NCBI GenBank assembly: GCA_029861955.1 | Contig: JAOTYK010000014.1 | Coordinates: forward strand, 54,474 to 118,473 | Direction: 5' to 3' | DNA length: 64,000 nt | Source: Acidobacteriota bacterium | GTDB taxonomy: Bacteria; Acidobacteriota; Polarisedimenticolia; Polarisedimenticolales; Polarisedimenticolaceae | Part shown: piece after piece, positions 9,320 through 20,782 of the stretch | How the letters are laid out: each line of letters begins with the position of its first letter | Numbering within the stretch: the first letter of the stretch is position 1 | The notes under the pieces: generated by a model | What the model was told of the DNA's origin: nothing | What the model saw: only the letters and a program-made list of their open reading frames with translations | Databases searched by the model: none | Made by a program: the position numbers and the translations under genes

Positions 9320-10762
9320 TCAGGGAAAGATCCCCATCTTCATATAGCTCTGAGCCACCTTCTGAATGGCACAGATGTAGGCCGCGGTGCGCATGTCGAT
9401 CCCCCGCCGTCGGCTGCTGATCTCCGAGATCTCCCGATACGCCGTGACCATCGATTCCTCGAGTCCCGAGTGAACCAGGTCTGATTCCTCGTTCGCACGG
9501 ACGAGAGACGCCTTCACCGACCGCGGAAACTTGCTGCCGGTCTGTACCTCGACGGCGTCGAGCAGGTTGGCGCGCTTACTACGATCGATTCGTTTCTCGA
9601 GACGCCCGTAACGGATGTGCGAGAGGTTCTTCGTCCACTCGAAGTACGAGACGGTGACACCTCCGGCGTTCATGAAGATGTCGGGCATGACCAGCACGTC
9701 GTTCTTGGTCAGGTACGCCTCGGCACCGGGGGTCGTCGGTCCGTTGGCGGCCTCGGCGACGACCTTCGTCCGGATCTTCTTACAGTTGGAAAGGGTTATC
9801 TGATTCTCCAGAGCGGCCGGGATGAGGATGTCGCACTCGATTTCCAGGCAGTCGCCGGGATTCTTCAGGCCCTTGGTCCCGGGGAAGTTCTGGATCGATC
9901 CCGTTCGCTTCCGATGGCGGGCCAGCTTGTCGATGTCGATCCCCTTGGGATTGTAGATCGTGCCGTCCCACTCGCCGATGGCGATGATCTTCGCACCGTC
10001 CTCGTTGTGCAGGATTCGCGCAGCGTGGTAACCCACGTTGCCGAACCCCTGGATGGAGACGCGCTTGCCTTCCAGGGTGCCGTCGAGGCCGACCTTCTTC
10101 AGATCGCGCGGGTGCTCGAACAGCTCGCGTAGTGCATAGACGACGCCACGCCCGGTGGCCTCGGTGCGGCCGGAGATCCCGCCCTGGGACAACGGCTTGC
10201 CGGTCACGCAACCCATGTTGTCGACATTGCTGGGATGGAAGGCGGCGTAGGTGTCGGCAATCCATGCCATCTCACGTTCGCCGGTGCCGTAATCGGGAGC
10301 GGGGACGTTGATGCCAGGGCCGATGTAGTTTCGACGAATCAACTCCGCCGTGAGCCGACGGGTGACACGCTCGAGTTGATCCGCCGTGTGGGCACGGGTC
10401 TGAATCTGGACGCCACCCTTGGAACCGCCGAAGGGCACGTTGACGATGGCGCATTTGTACGTCATCAACGCGGCCAGGGCCATGACCTCGTCCTGGTCCA
10501 CCAGTCGGCTGTAGCGGATGCCGCCCTTCAGCGGGCTGCGGTGATGGCTGTGCTCGGCCCGCCAGGCCTTGATCATCTTGTACTTGTCGCCGAACTTCAC
10601 CGGAAACTGCATGAAGTAGACGTTGTTGCAGGCCTTGATCTGCTGCAGCAACCCCTTCGGATACTTCAATCTGCGCGTCGCGTTGTCGAACTGCGTGTTG
10701 ACGATGCGATGAAGATTGAGATCTTCCTGAGGCTTCTTGCGAACGACTTTTCTGGTGGCCAT
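9320..10762 (-). CDS. gdhA: glutamate dehydrogenase (Glu/Leu/Phe/Val family)
   Basis: 480 residues from ATG 10762, chosen because GGGAG lies upstream and the family homology begins soon after; an upstream in-frame extension has no family resemblance. It interconverts glutamate and 2-oxoglutarate plus ammonia. Substrate-site segments SPLKGGIRYS, VPFGGSKGGVQI and PAPDYGTGEREM are present, as is the Rossmann motif IQGFGNVGYHAA and the late VAEAANGPTTP. The PFGGSKGG lysine is the usual catalytic residue. It heads a minus-strand operon with oxoprolinase and a ROK kinase, suggesting a catabolic role. Cofactor preference cannot be read with certainty. Confidence 0.93.
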   Translation of the reverse strand: MATRKVVRKKPQEDLNLHRIVNTQFDNATRRLKYPKGLLQQIKACNNVYFMQFPVKFGDKYKMIKAWRAEHSHHRSPLKGGIRYSRLVDQDEVMALAALMTYKCAIVNVPFGGSKGGVQIQTRAHTADQLERVTRRLTAELIRRNYIGPGINVPAPDYGTGEREMAWIADTYAAFHPSNVDNMGCVTGKPLSQGGISGRTEATGRGVVYALRELFEHPRDLKKVGLDGTLEGKRVSIQGFGNVGYHAARILHNEDGAKIIAIGEWDGTIYNPKGIDIDKLARHRKRTGSIQNFPGTKGLKNPGDCLEIECDILIPAALENQITLSNCKKIRTKVVAEAANGPTTPGAEAYLTKNDVLVMPDIFMNAGGVTVSYFEWTKNLSHIRYGRLEKRIDRSKRANLLDAVEVQTGSKFPRSVKASLVRANEESDLVHSGLEESMVTAYREISEISSRRRGIDMRTAAYICAIQKVAQSYMKMGIFP

Positions 10763-10799
10763 CACTTGAACTCCCGCGTATTGACCCCGTACGAACGGG

Positions 10800-10805
10800 A
10801 TTCTA
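10800..10805 (-). promoter_or_regulatory. candidate -10 element of the gdhA operon
   Basis: On the minus strand TAGAAT lies about 38 bases upstream of the gdhA ATG, so transcription would start near 10793 with a ~30-base leader. The hexamer 17 bases further upstream is TTTCGG, a poor -35 match. The call therefore rests on the -10 alone. Confidence 0.35.
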
Positions 10806-10913
10806 CGCAACCCGGTCTCCAGCCGAAAGGGGAGATCCTCGTATTTCTGGACGGAACCCGTGCCGCAGAAACTCCGCTGAAACGGTCGCGGGAGATTGTC
10901 GTACACCCTCACA

Positions 10914-13900
10914 ATGAGTAGGAATAGGATGATTTCGGCACTCAACGGAAAGGGGAAAGGCCCGTTGCAGAAGCGTCGCCAGACAGGAATCCTCTGCCTC
11001 GGGCTCTCGCTCCTCCTGGGCCTCGTGCTGGCAGGGCCCGCCCGGGCGGCCGACGAGGACCCTGCGTCGCTCTACGCCGCCATCCTCGACAGCCGGCTCA
11101 ATCCCGACGAGGCGGTGATCCTGCGGAACCAGCGGCTGGTGTTCGGCGAGGCGATCCTACAGATCGAGGACGGCGTGTTGATCCCCGCGCACCCGATCGG
11201 CGGTCGGGTGCTGGAGTTTCTATTCCTGGGTCAGGCCCACATGTTGTTGGAAACGCCCGATCCCATCGAGGCCGGGCAACTCGAACTCTTCACCGGTCGT
11301 CGCACGTTCGATGCGGACATCGAGGCCGCTGTAATCGCCACCGCGGATCGACAACGTTCCGAGGAACTACTGGCCCGTCCCCGCGCCGGGAGCTTGCAAC
11401 CCAGCATTGTCACTCGCGCCCAACGGATCTATCGCGAATTGCTTCGTCGATCGGACTTCGGGATGTCAGGCGCCGAGGAGTCGTTGCTCAAGACGCTTCT
11501 TGACGACAGCGCGTACTCCGATTACTTCGGCATGTGGTGTCGCAGTCACGAGATGGGGGATTTCGTCTACCAACTCGATCCTGAAGATGTCGAGCCCCTC
11601 ACGCTGATGCGATTCAACACGATCGAATCCCGGGGGTGGGATCGGATGCGTCTGGCCCGTCATCTGAAGATCAGTCAGCGTCGGGGTCGATGGCTCGGCC
11701 TCACCGTGGACGATCTCGGTGCGTGGGATATCTGGGCCGCCAGTCGCTACGAGCGACCCGAGGATCCACTTCCACGGACCACGGGTTTCGAGGCCGAGCA
11801 TTACAAGATCCAACTCTCGGTGGAGGGGACGGCCCTGAAGCTCTCGGGTCGGGCCACGATCGATCTTCGTGTCGAGTCGTCAGGGCGTCGGGCCATCCCG
11901 TTGACGCTGTTTCGTGATCTCGTGGTCGATCGGGTGGCCGACGGGTCGGGTCGCGAGTTGTTCCACTTCCGCTCGGGCAGCACGGTCGCCGTAGTCCTCC
12001 CGAAACCGTCCGTGGAAGGCACCGACCTCCGGTTGAATATCGAGTACAGCGGCCGAGCCCTCAGCTGGGTCGGACGTGGCACGTTCGCCCTCGAGGACAC
12101 CAGCGCCTGGCATCCGCATATCGGCTCGGTCGACCGGGCCACCTACGACGTCCGCATCCGTCATCCGCGTCGTCTGCAGCTGGTCGCCAGCGGTCGCCTT
12201 GTCGAATCCGGGCGGGGACATGGCTACCACTGGGAGCGACGGACCCTCGACACCCCGGCCATCGCATTCAGTTTCCTGTTGGGTCGGTTCGAGATGATCG
12301 ATGAGAACGTCGATGGAGTCGATCTCCGGGTTGCCGTCAATGCCAACCTACCGCGTCGGCTGACCCAGGCACGACGGGACGGGCTGGTGAAGGCGGTTCG
12401 CGAGAGTCTCGACTTCTTCAAGAAAACGTTTGGCCCCTACCCGCTCGACTACCTGACCGTCGCAACCCTTCCCCGAGACTACTCGCAAAGCTATCTCGGC
12501 TTCATCACCCTCTCGCAGGACGTGCTCGTCGGAGGCGTCGATGAGCAGGGCCGGTTGTCACGGGAGAGCACGGTCGCCCACGAGCTGGCGCATCAGTGGT
12601 GGGGCAATCACATCGGCTGGTGGAGCTACCGCGACCAATGGCTCAGCGAGGCGATGGCCAACTACGCGGCGATGTTGTTCGAAACTGCGAAGACGGGCAG
12701 GAGTGCGGACTCGCTTGCGGCGATCTCCGCCGGTTGGCGCGAGTCGCTCTCGCAGACGACGCTGGATGGATATCGCCTCGACGCCCTGGGTCCGGTGGTT
12801 CTCGGTACGCGTCTCAATTCCAGTAAGGCCGGTGACGGCTATCGGGCGATCGTCTACCGCAAGGGTGCGGTGGTTCTGGCGATGCTGGCACGCGCCGTCG
12901 GCCACGAATCCTTCCAGGAGATGCTGCGTTCGTTTACGGAAGCGGCCGGGAACCGAGTGATCACGACGGAGGTCTTCGTCGAGGCCATCGAGCGGATGTC
13001 CGGACTAAATCTCTCGGGCTTCGCGGACCAGTTCATTTACGGGACCGGCATCGCCGACATCTATTATGACTACGAGGTCGGGGAGGACGACGAAGGCGGT
13101 GCACGTGTGACGGGTATCGCCCACGATGCCCGTCGACCGACGTTCCTCTCACGCCTCGTCCGATCGACCGGCGACGGCTGGGATATCGAGCGTGAGCCGT
13201 TACCCCAACTCATTCCCGGTGCGCCGTCCCTGATGGTGCCCTATCGCATCGTCGTCGAGACCGCCGACCGCGATGCCACGGATCGCAGTGGCGACGGGCG
13301 GTATGTGCGGAACTACTTTGGCCGACAGCTGATTCTGCAGCGCGGGCGAACGGACTTCGCGGTGCCGGCACCGGCTCGTCCCGTTACCTTCCAGCTCGAT
13401 CCACTGGGCGAGATCTTCGCCCGCTTCTACCCGGCCGACGAGTTTCCCAAGACGGTGGCACGGTTCCGCGCTCAGAACCTGTTGGCTGATGGAGAGACCG
13501 AGAAGGCCCGGGCGGCGTTCAGAGAAGCGCTGGATCAGCCCGCTGCGGCGAAGGCCCGGACGGGCCAGGGATGGTTGCGGCCCCCCGACCTGCGCGAGCG
13601 GGAGACCAACGCACGGATCCATCTCGAGTTGGCCCGCTTGGCTCTGGACCAGGGCGACGACGCCCAGGGGGTCCGACACATGCAGGCCGCCGACGAGCTC
13701 CTGGACCCCACCTCCAATCGGTTGACCGTGGCCCGAGCCACGCTCTCCGCTCGACGCGATCTGCTCCGTGGCGACTACGCCGCCGTTCGCGAGCGACTGA
13801 AGAAGACACTCCGCTACCTGGACCCGGGACGACGCACCCATGAATCGCGGGCCATGCTGTGGAGGATCGGTGCCAGTACGGAGCGCCTGGAACTGACCGA

Positions 13901-14030
13901 GGCCTACGCCATGCTGGCCGTCGCGGCCTACGAGACCGGTCATCAGGAGGACCTCGACTGGGCTCTAACCGAGGCTCGTGAGCGTGGCGCGGATGTCGAA
14001 CTCCTCGAAGGGCTCCTGATCGAGCGCTGA
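10914..14030 (+). CDS. secreted M1 family aminopeptidase with C-terminal helical repeats
   Basis: About 1038 residues; ATG 10914 or ATG 10929, the latter with AGGAATAGG just upstream. A signal peptide (GILCLGLSLLLGLVLAG, cut near ARA-AD) directs export. The gluzincin zinc site is HELAHQWWGN followed by a downstream Glu in WLSEAMANY. The upstream region has the beta-sandwich pattern of the M1 N-terminal domain. After ~residue 840 the sequence is Ala/Leu/Glu-rich with TPR-like helices. M1 enzymes remove N-terminal residues from peptides, here probably periplasmic or extracellular. It is transcribed divergently from gdhA. Confidence 0.9.
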   Translation: MSRNRMISALNGKGKGPLQKRRQTGILCLGLSLLLGLVLAGPARAADEDPASLYAAILDSRLNPDEAVILRNQRLVFGEAILQIEDGVLIPAHPIGGRVLEFLFLGQAHMLLETPDPIEAGQLELFTGRRTFDADIEAAVIATADRQRSEELLARPRAGSLQPSIVTRAQRIYRELLRRSDFGMSGAEESLLKTLLDDSAYSDYFGMWCRSHEMGDFVYQLDPEDVEPLTLMRFNTIESRGWDRMRLARHLKISQRRGRWLGLTVDDLGAWDIWAASRYERPEDPLPRTTGFEAEHYKIQLSVEGTALKLSGRATIDLRVESSGRRAIPLTLFRDLVVDRVADGSGRELFHFRSGSTVAVVLPKPSVEGTDLRLNIEYSGRALSWVGRGTFALEDTSAWHPHIGSVDRATYDVRIRHPRRLQLVASGRLVESGRGHGYHWERRTLDTPAIAFSFLLGRFEMIDENVDGVDLRVAVNANLPRRLTQARRDGLVKAVRESLDFFKKTFGPYPLDYLTVATLPRDYSQSYLGFITLSQDVLVGGVDEQGRLSRESTVAHELAHQWWGNHIGWWSYRDQWLSEAMANYAAMLFETAKTGRSADSLAAISAGWRESLSQTTLDGYRLDALGPVVLGTRLNSSKAGDGYRAIVYRKGAVVLAMLARAVGHESFQEMLRSFTEAAGNRVITTEVFVEAIERMSGLNLSGFADQFIYGTGIADIYYDYEVGEDDEGGARVTGIAHDARRPTFLSRLVRSTGDGWDIEREPLPQLIPGAPSLMVPYRIVVETADRDATDRSGDGRYVRNYFGRQLILQRGRTDFAVPAPARPVTFQLDPLGEIFARFYPADEFPKTVARFRAQNLLADGETEKARAAFREALDQPAAAKARTGQGWLRPPDLRERETNARIHLELARLALDQGDDAQGVRHMQAADELLDPTSNRLTVARATLSARRDLLRGDYAAVRERLKKTLRYLDPGRRTHESRAMLWRIGASTERLELTEAYAMLAVAAYETGHQEDLDWALTEARERGADVELLEGLLIER

Positions 14031-14102
14031 GCCCTTGGCCTCTCTCCCGGTTCGTGTCATCCTGCGCGGGCACCCCATCGATCTGTCAGTGAGGGACCCC
14101 GC

Positions 14103-16106
14103 ATGTCGGTTGCCGTCGATTCGCAACTCGCCCGTCAGGCCGTTCAGACCATCAAGTTTCTCTCCACCGACGCCGTCCAGCGGGCCAACTCAGGACATCC
14201 CGGTCTCCCCATGGGTGCCGCCGATATCGCATGGGTGCTGTGGAGCCGATACCTGCGTTACGACCCACGAACTCCGGACTGGCCGGACCGAGATCGTTTT
14301 GTCCTCTCCGCCGGTCACGGATGCATGTTGCTCTACGCGATGCTGCATCTGTCCGGCTATGACCTGTCGATGGACGACCTCAAGGCGTTCCGGCAGTGGG
14401 AGAGCAAGACGCCGGGGCATCCCGAGTTTGGTCATACGGTGGGCGTCGAGGCCACCACCGGTCCGCTGGGGCAGGGCATCAGCAACGCGGTCGGGATGGC
14501 GATCGCGGCCAGGATGCTTCGCGACCGGGTCTCTCCCAACAGCGGCGACGACCTGGTCGGTCATCGGGTCTTCACGCTCTGCAGCGATGGCGACGTCATG
14601 GAAGGCGTCAGCGGCGAGACCTGCTCGTTGGCCGGCCATCTCGGTCTCGGGAATCTGATCGCGCTCTACGACGACAATCACATCTCCATCGAAGGCCCGA
14701 CGGAGTTGGCCTTCTCGGAAGATGTCTGTGCGCGTTACGCCGCGTACGGCTGGGACGTCCAACGGATTGACGGCCACGACCACGACGCCATCGCGGGCGC
14801 CATCGATCACGCGCTTGGGCAGAAGGACCGTCCGTCGCTGATCGCCTGTCGGACCCACATCGCCCACGGTTCGCCGAACAAACAGGACTCTGCCGACGCT
14901 CACGGTTCGCCCCTCGGCGAGGACGAGATCAAGGCGACCAAGGCGGCCGCCGGTTGGCCTCTCGAGCCGGCCTTCCACGTCCCCGAGGAGGTTCGTTCGT
15001 TCTTCAGATCGCGCGCCGAGGAAGGTGCCGCGCTACGAACGGCCTGGGTTCGAAAGTTCGAGGCCTGGGTCGGTCGCGAAAAGGGCCACAGAAAACGATG
15101 GGATCAGTGCTGGCAACCGGAGGCGCCGAAGGGTCTGACCGATCGTCTGATCGCCGCCGCTCCGACCGACGCTGGAGCCACTCGCGCGCATAGCGGGAAG
15201 GTCCTGCAGGTTGCGGCAGCGGAAATGCCGGGGCTGGTCGGTGGCTCGGCGGATCTTGCACCCTCGAACAAGTCCACGATCAACGACTCGCCCGCGATTT
15301 CGCCTGCGGACTTCTCCGGACGCAACTTCCACTTCGGTGTTCGTGAACACGCGATGGGCGCCATCGTGAACGGCATGCTGTACCACGGGGCGTTCCGGCC
15401 CTACGGGGCGACGTTCCTGGTCTTCTCCGACTACATGCGTCCGACACTACGGCTCGCGGCGTTGGCGAAACTACCGGCCATCCACATCTTCACCCACGAC
15501 TCGATCTTCGTGGGCGAGGACGGACCGACCCATCAGCCGGTCGAGCACGCGTGGGTCCTACGGATGATTCCCGGACTCGATGTGTTTCGTCCCGCCGACG
15601 GCGTGGAGACGGCTCTCTGCTGGGGGCTCGCCCTCGAGGCCACCGATCAACCCTCCGTGCTGCTACTGACCCGTCAGAAGCTGCCGCCCCTCGATCGTCA
15701 GAGGACCGGCGCGCTGGCCGACATGCGTCGGGGCGCGTACCTGGTCGCGGGAGACGATCAACCCGATGCGGTGATCGCGGCGACAGGGTCGGAGGTCCAC
15801 CTGGCCGTGGCCGCCCGCGAGGCGATGGCGAGCGAGGGCAAGAAGATCAACGTCGTCTCCATTCCGTGCTACGAACGATTCCGGGCCCAGGGTCCGGTCT
15901 ATGCCCAGAGGTTGTTCCCGGGCGGTGTCCCGGTGGCGACGATCGAGGCCGGAGTGACCGAACCGTGGCAGGCGCTGACGGGACGCGCGGGTCTGAACAT
16001 CGGCATCGACCAGTTCGGCGCGTCGGCACCCGGCAACGTGCTGGGCGAGAAGTTCGGCTTTACGCCCGACGCGGTGACGACGAAGATCCGGGACTGGCTG
16101 GGTTGA
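14103..16106 (+). CDS. tkt: transketolase
   Basis: 667 residues, the normal bacterial length. It transfers two-carbon ketol units in the non-oxidative pentose phosphate pathway and uses ThDP and a divalent metal. Visible are [15 protein letters not shown] near residue 25, the ThDP motif CSDGDVMEG...[10 protein letters not shown] (~160-200), [12 protein letters not shown] in the pyrimidine-binding domain and [15 protein letters not shown] downstream of it. The C-terminal domain follows. The gene faces zwf-pgl and its 3' end overlaps pgl by 47 bases, so both arms of the pathway are clustered here. Confidence 0.96.
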   Translation: MSVAVDSQLARQAVQTIKFLSTDAVQRANSGHPGLPMGAADIAWVLWSRYLRYDPRTPDWPDRDRFVLSAGHGCMLLYAMLHLSGYDLSMDDLKAFRQWESKTPGHPEFGHTVGVEATTGPLGQGISNAVGMAIAARMLRDRVSPNSGDDLVGHRVFTLCSDGDVMEGVSGETCSLAGHLGLGNLIALYDDNHISIEGPTELAFSEDVCARYAAYGWDVQRIDGHDHDAIAGAIDHALGQKDRPSLIACRTHIAHGSPNKQDSADAHGSPLGEDEIKATKAAAGWPLEPAFHVPEEVRSFFRSRAEEGAALRTAWVRKFEAWVGREKGHRKRWDQCWQPEAPKGLTDRLIAAAPTDAGATRAHSGKVLQVAAAEMPGLVGGSADLAPSNKSTINDSPAISPADFSGRNFHFGVREHAMGAIVNGMLYHGAFRPYGATFLVFSDYMRPTLRLAALAKLPAIHIFTHDSIFVGEDGPTHQPVEHAWVLRMIPGLDVFRPADGVETALCWGLALEATDQPSVLLLTRQKLPPLDRQRTGALADMRRGAYLVAGDDQPDAVIAATGSEVHLAVAAREAMASEGKKINVVSIPCYERFRAQGPVYAQRLFPGGVPVATIEAGVTEPWQALTGRAGLNIGIDQFGASAPGNVLGEKFGFTPDAVTTKIRDWLG

Positions 16107-16832
16107 TCTCTGCGGCCGAGTCGCGGTCCAGAAGAAGATCGATCGGACAGGTTGGCGGGAGCAGCGCTTCGACCGGGTAAGGCGTCTCGTGGGGTTCACC
16201 GGCGAAGGCCTGAGCCACCACGCTCGCCTTGTCTCTTCCCGTGACCAGGAACACGACGTGTCGTGCCGCACGAAGCACGGGCATGGTCAGCGTCAAACGA
16301 CGATCCTCGGTGTCACCGTCGGGACCCGTGCCGTCAACGACCCAGCGACATTCCTCTTCCAGCGCGACACTGCCGGGAAACAGGGACGCCGTGTGCCCAT
16401 CGTTTCCCACGCCGAGCAACAGTAGGTCGATGGGTGGCCAATTCGCCCTGGGAAACAGTTGACGCAGTCGATCTTCGTAACGGCGTGCCGCGTCGTCCGG
16501 TGCCCGCTCGCCTTCCATGCGCAACACATCGCACGGAGCCGGGTCGAGATGTGAGAGCAGCGTCTCGTGCGCCATCCTGTAATTGCTTCGCGGGTGGTCC
16601 GGTGCGACGCAACGTTCGTCGCCGAAGATTAGATGGGTCGAGGACCACGGAAGGGCCTCGGGGCGCCTTGCCATCCGCTCGTACAGGCCGCGTGGTGTCG
16701 AGCCTCCCGCGAGGCCCATGACAAACCGAGAACCGAAACTGATCGCGTCGGTCGCCACCCGCTGCACGATCTGGAACGCCATCTCGGTCACCTCGGCGGG
16801 TGTGTCCAGTCGGGTGACGGTCAGGGTCGGGG

Positions 16833-16836
<4 letters not shown>
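16060..16836 (-). CDS. pgl: 6-phosphogluconolactonase
   Basis: 258 residues from ATG 16836, which overlaps the zwf stop as ATGA; a longer reading of the frame only shadows zwf. It hydrolyses 6-phosphogluconolactone to 6-phosphogluconate. Family motifs are [31 protein letters not shown] and [18 protein letters not shown]. The last ~15 codons (Ser/Pro-rich) run across the end of tkt, an unusual 47-base convergent coding overlap. It is translated with zwf as a two-gene operon. Confidence 0.94.
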
Positions 16837-18371
<1,535 letters not shown>

Positions 18372-18424
18372 CGGTGTCTCCGTCTGTCGGGGAGTGATGT
18401 GACGCGTGGAACATAATAAACGTT

Positions 18425-19315
18425 ATGATGGCGCCCATGGCTGACTGGTTTACATCGATCCCGGGGATGGTCCTTGCACTCGCGGCGGCGGTCACCGTCT
18501 GCGGGACTGCCGCCTGGGCCATCGGGCGACGCGGCGGGCGTTATCGCGGGCTGCCCGGTTGGGGTGGATTCTGGGTCCTGTTCAGTCTCTTGTTGGTAGG
18601 TCTCTCCCGCGGGCCCGCACTGTTGTCGTTTGCCGTTCTCGCGATCGTGATGTTCGTCTCGTTGCGGGCCTACTTCTTTGTCGCCCCCGTTCGCCCGAGG
18701 GACCGCTACGCAATCCTCGCCAGTTACCTCGCGATCCCCACGGTGATCTGGCCCGCGTTTCGTGGGTACGACGAAACCGTCCTGGCCACGTTGCCGATCC
18801 TGCTCTTCCTGTGTGTTCCGGTGTTCCTCTCGATCGGGACAACCCGCGATGGTCTACTCGACTCGATGGGACGGACCATCTTCGGCCTGTTGATTTTCCT
18901 GTTCTGCATGGCCCACCTGGGGCTACTGGCTCACTGGCCACGACCGGGGATCCTTGAGTTGTACGGCATCCTCGTAATCCTCTCGGAGTTTGTGCAGCGT
19001 CTCGCCGGTCGTCGGCGAAGCGAGGTGGGTTGGACGAGGATCTGGGCTGGCATCATCATTAGCGCCGTGCTGGCCGTGATCGTCGGTCACATTCTCGGGC
19101 CGCAGTGTGGTCTCGTTGAGGAAGACGGTGGGCGCGCCGGTTTTCTGGTGGCGATCGCCGTGGCACTTGGCGGTGCCGTCAGCCAGGCGGTCTGGCGTGA
19201 TCTGGCTCTCAAGAACGACGCATCGCCCGTTGGGCGTGGGGCGTTTCTCAATCGGATCGTCCCGGCGGCCTACGCGGCGCCGGTCTATTTCCATTATCTG
19301 AATACGTTCGCCTAG
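18425..19315 (+). CDS. CdsA-like phosphatidate cytidylyltransferase family membrane protein
   Basis: 296 residues, about eight hydrophobic segments. The C-terminal DLALKNDASPVGRGAFLNR resembles the CdsA signature (K-D...P-G-H-G-G...D-R) but with N-D for K-D and R-G for H-G. The next gene is a PlsC-type acyltransferase, so a role making CDP-activated phospholipid precursors is likely. The altered signature leaves room for a different cytidylyl or prenyl substrate. ATG 18425 and ATG 18428 are equally plausible starts. Confidence 0.7.
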   Translation: MMAPMADWFTSIPGMVLALAAAVTVCGTAAWAIGRRGGRYRGLPGWGGFWVLFSLLLVGLSRGPALLSFAVLAIVMFVSLRAYFFVAPVRPRDRYAILASYLAIPTVIWPAFRGYDETVLATLPILLFLCVPVFLSIGTTRDGLLDSMGRTIFGLLIFLFCMAHLGLLAHWPRPGILELYGILVILSEFVQRLAGRRRSEVGWTRIWAGIIISAVLAVIVGHILGPQCGLVEEDGGRAGFLVAIAVALGGAVSQAVWRDLALKNDASPVGRGAFLNRIVPAAYAAPVYFHYLNTFA

Positions 19316-19323
19316 CTCGAATC

Positions 19324-20766
19324 GTGAAGCACCTGCTCCGCAACCTCCCCCTGTGGCTTTTCCACTTCGGCTTTGGACGTCCCGTCCTCCGCTGGGTGGC
19401 CGGCGTACATTACCGTCGACGCAACCTGGTACCTCGCGGACCGTGCGTCGTCGTTGCGAATCACAACTCGCACCTGGACGCGGCGTTGTTGATGGGACTG
19501 TTCCCGCTCCGCCGTTTGCCGTTCGTTCATCCCATCGCCGCCGCGGACTATTTCGGCAAGACCTGGTTCAAGAGGACGATGGCGATGTTGATGATGAACG
19601 CCATCCCCATCGAGCGGAAGGCAGCCAAGGGGCAGGACCCCATGCTACCGATGGCCGATGCGTTGCGTGCCGGTAAGAGCCTGATCCTGTTTCCCGAGGG
19701 AAGCCGCGGCGAGGCGGGTGTGATGGCACGTTTCCGTCCCGGGATCGGCCGACTGGCCCAGCTTGCACCGGGAACGTTGATCGTCCCGGTCTTCCTCTCC
19801 GGCCCGGAGCGGATCTGGGGTCGTGGGACGCTGCTTCCCGTGCCACAGGCCGTCGATGTCGTCGTCGGCAAGCCACGCACCTACGATCCGGAGCTAGACG
19901 CACGGGATATCGCGGCCCAGGTGCAACGCGATGTTGTCGCGCTCGCACCGCCCGAACCTCCTCCGCCTTCACCGCAACCACGACCGGCCCGCAGTGTAGC
20001 GGTCTGTGGCGTCGACGATGCTTTACGGCATCGAGTAGTAAGGGCGATCACACGGAGTCTCGGAGAACAGGGAACCACCCTGGGCTTGACCCAACCCACG
20101 CTGACTGCGGATCAAGATGGCGTCCGGGAGATCACCGCACCGGTCCCGCCGTTCCGCGGTCAGGTCTGGCTCCGACCCGTGGCCGGTCTGCTGCGAGGCG
20201 GACCGCGCTTTATCGAGATGATCGAACGGGCCCAGATCGACGAGGCCGCCCATCGCGCCCAGGATGTTCGCTATGTCGTCTCGGACGGAAACGCCCTGGT
20301 CGATCTCGTCGCGTGGGCCGAGAGTGACATCTATCAGGGTGAGTTCGACGAAGCCGGACTGCATCGGCTAACCCAGTATCTTCGCGGCGAACTCCGGATC
20401 CCGCTTTCCCGCAAGTGGCGATCGATCCGTCGTACGCCGGCGGTGTGGTTGGTCAATCAGTTTGATCTGGCCCGTCCACCGGTGCCCGAGGTCCTCGTAT
20501 TTCTGACGACGAGACCCGCCGAGCTGACGGCTCGGCGCCGCTCTTCGGGCGAGGAGACCGACCCGTCCCACGACGAGGCGTTCTTCGAGAGACTGCACGA
20601 GGGCTACCGGCGGGTGGGTCATGTGATGGGTCGACGACGGAAGGTCGTCTGGTTGGAATTTGACGAGACGGCTCTTCTGGGCGACGACCTCACGACGGTG
20701 GTCGACGCCGTCGGTGCGGCGATCAACGAGCCGGCACCCGAGCTTGAATCGAACTCGACGCACTAA
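19324..20766 (+). CDS. PlsC-type lysophospholipid acyltransferase with a ~280-residue C-terminal extension
   Basis: 480 residues, GTG start 8 bases after the CdsA-like gene. Residues ~1-200 are a 1-acylglycerol-3-phosphate acyltransferase domain: HX4D motif NHNSHLDAAL, motif III FPEGSRGEAG and a P-V-F-L-S-G-P block. PlsC alone is ~240 residues. The remainder (from RSVAVCGVDDALRHR on) begins like a nucleotide-binding beta-strand/helix but lacks a G-K-S/T loop, and ends acidic. Its role is not recognisable. The pair suggests a phosphatidate to CDP-diacylglycerol step. Confidence 0.82.
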   Translation: MKHLLRNLPLWLFHFGFGRPVLRWVAGVHYRRRNLVPRGPCVVVANHNSHLDAALLMGLFPLRRLPFVHPIAAADYFGKTWFKRTMAMLMMNAIPIERKAAKGQDPMLPMADALRAGKSLILFPEGSRGEAGVMARFRPGIGRLAQLAPGTLIVPVFLSGPERIWGRGTLLPVPQAVDVVVGKPRTYDPELDARDIAAQVQRDVVALAPPEPPPPSPQPRPARSVAVCGVDDALRHRVVRAITRSLGEQGTTLGLTQPTLTADQDGVREITAPVPPFRGQVWLRPVAGLLRGGPRFIEMIERAQIDEAAHRAQDVRYVVSDGNALVDLVAWAESDIYQGEFDEAGLHRLTQYLRGELRIPLSRKWRSIRRTPAVWLVNQFDLARPPVPEVLVFLTTRPAELTARRRSSGEETDPSHDEAFFERLHEGYRRVGHVMGRRRKVVWLEFDETALLGDDLTTVVDAVGAAINEPAPELESNSTH

Positions 20767-20782
20767 CGACGGCGGAGGGCCC

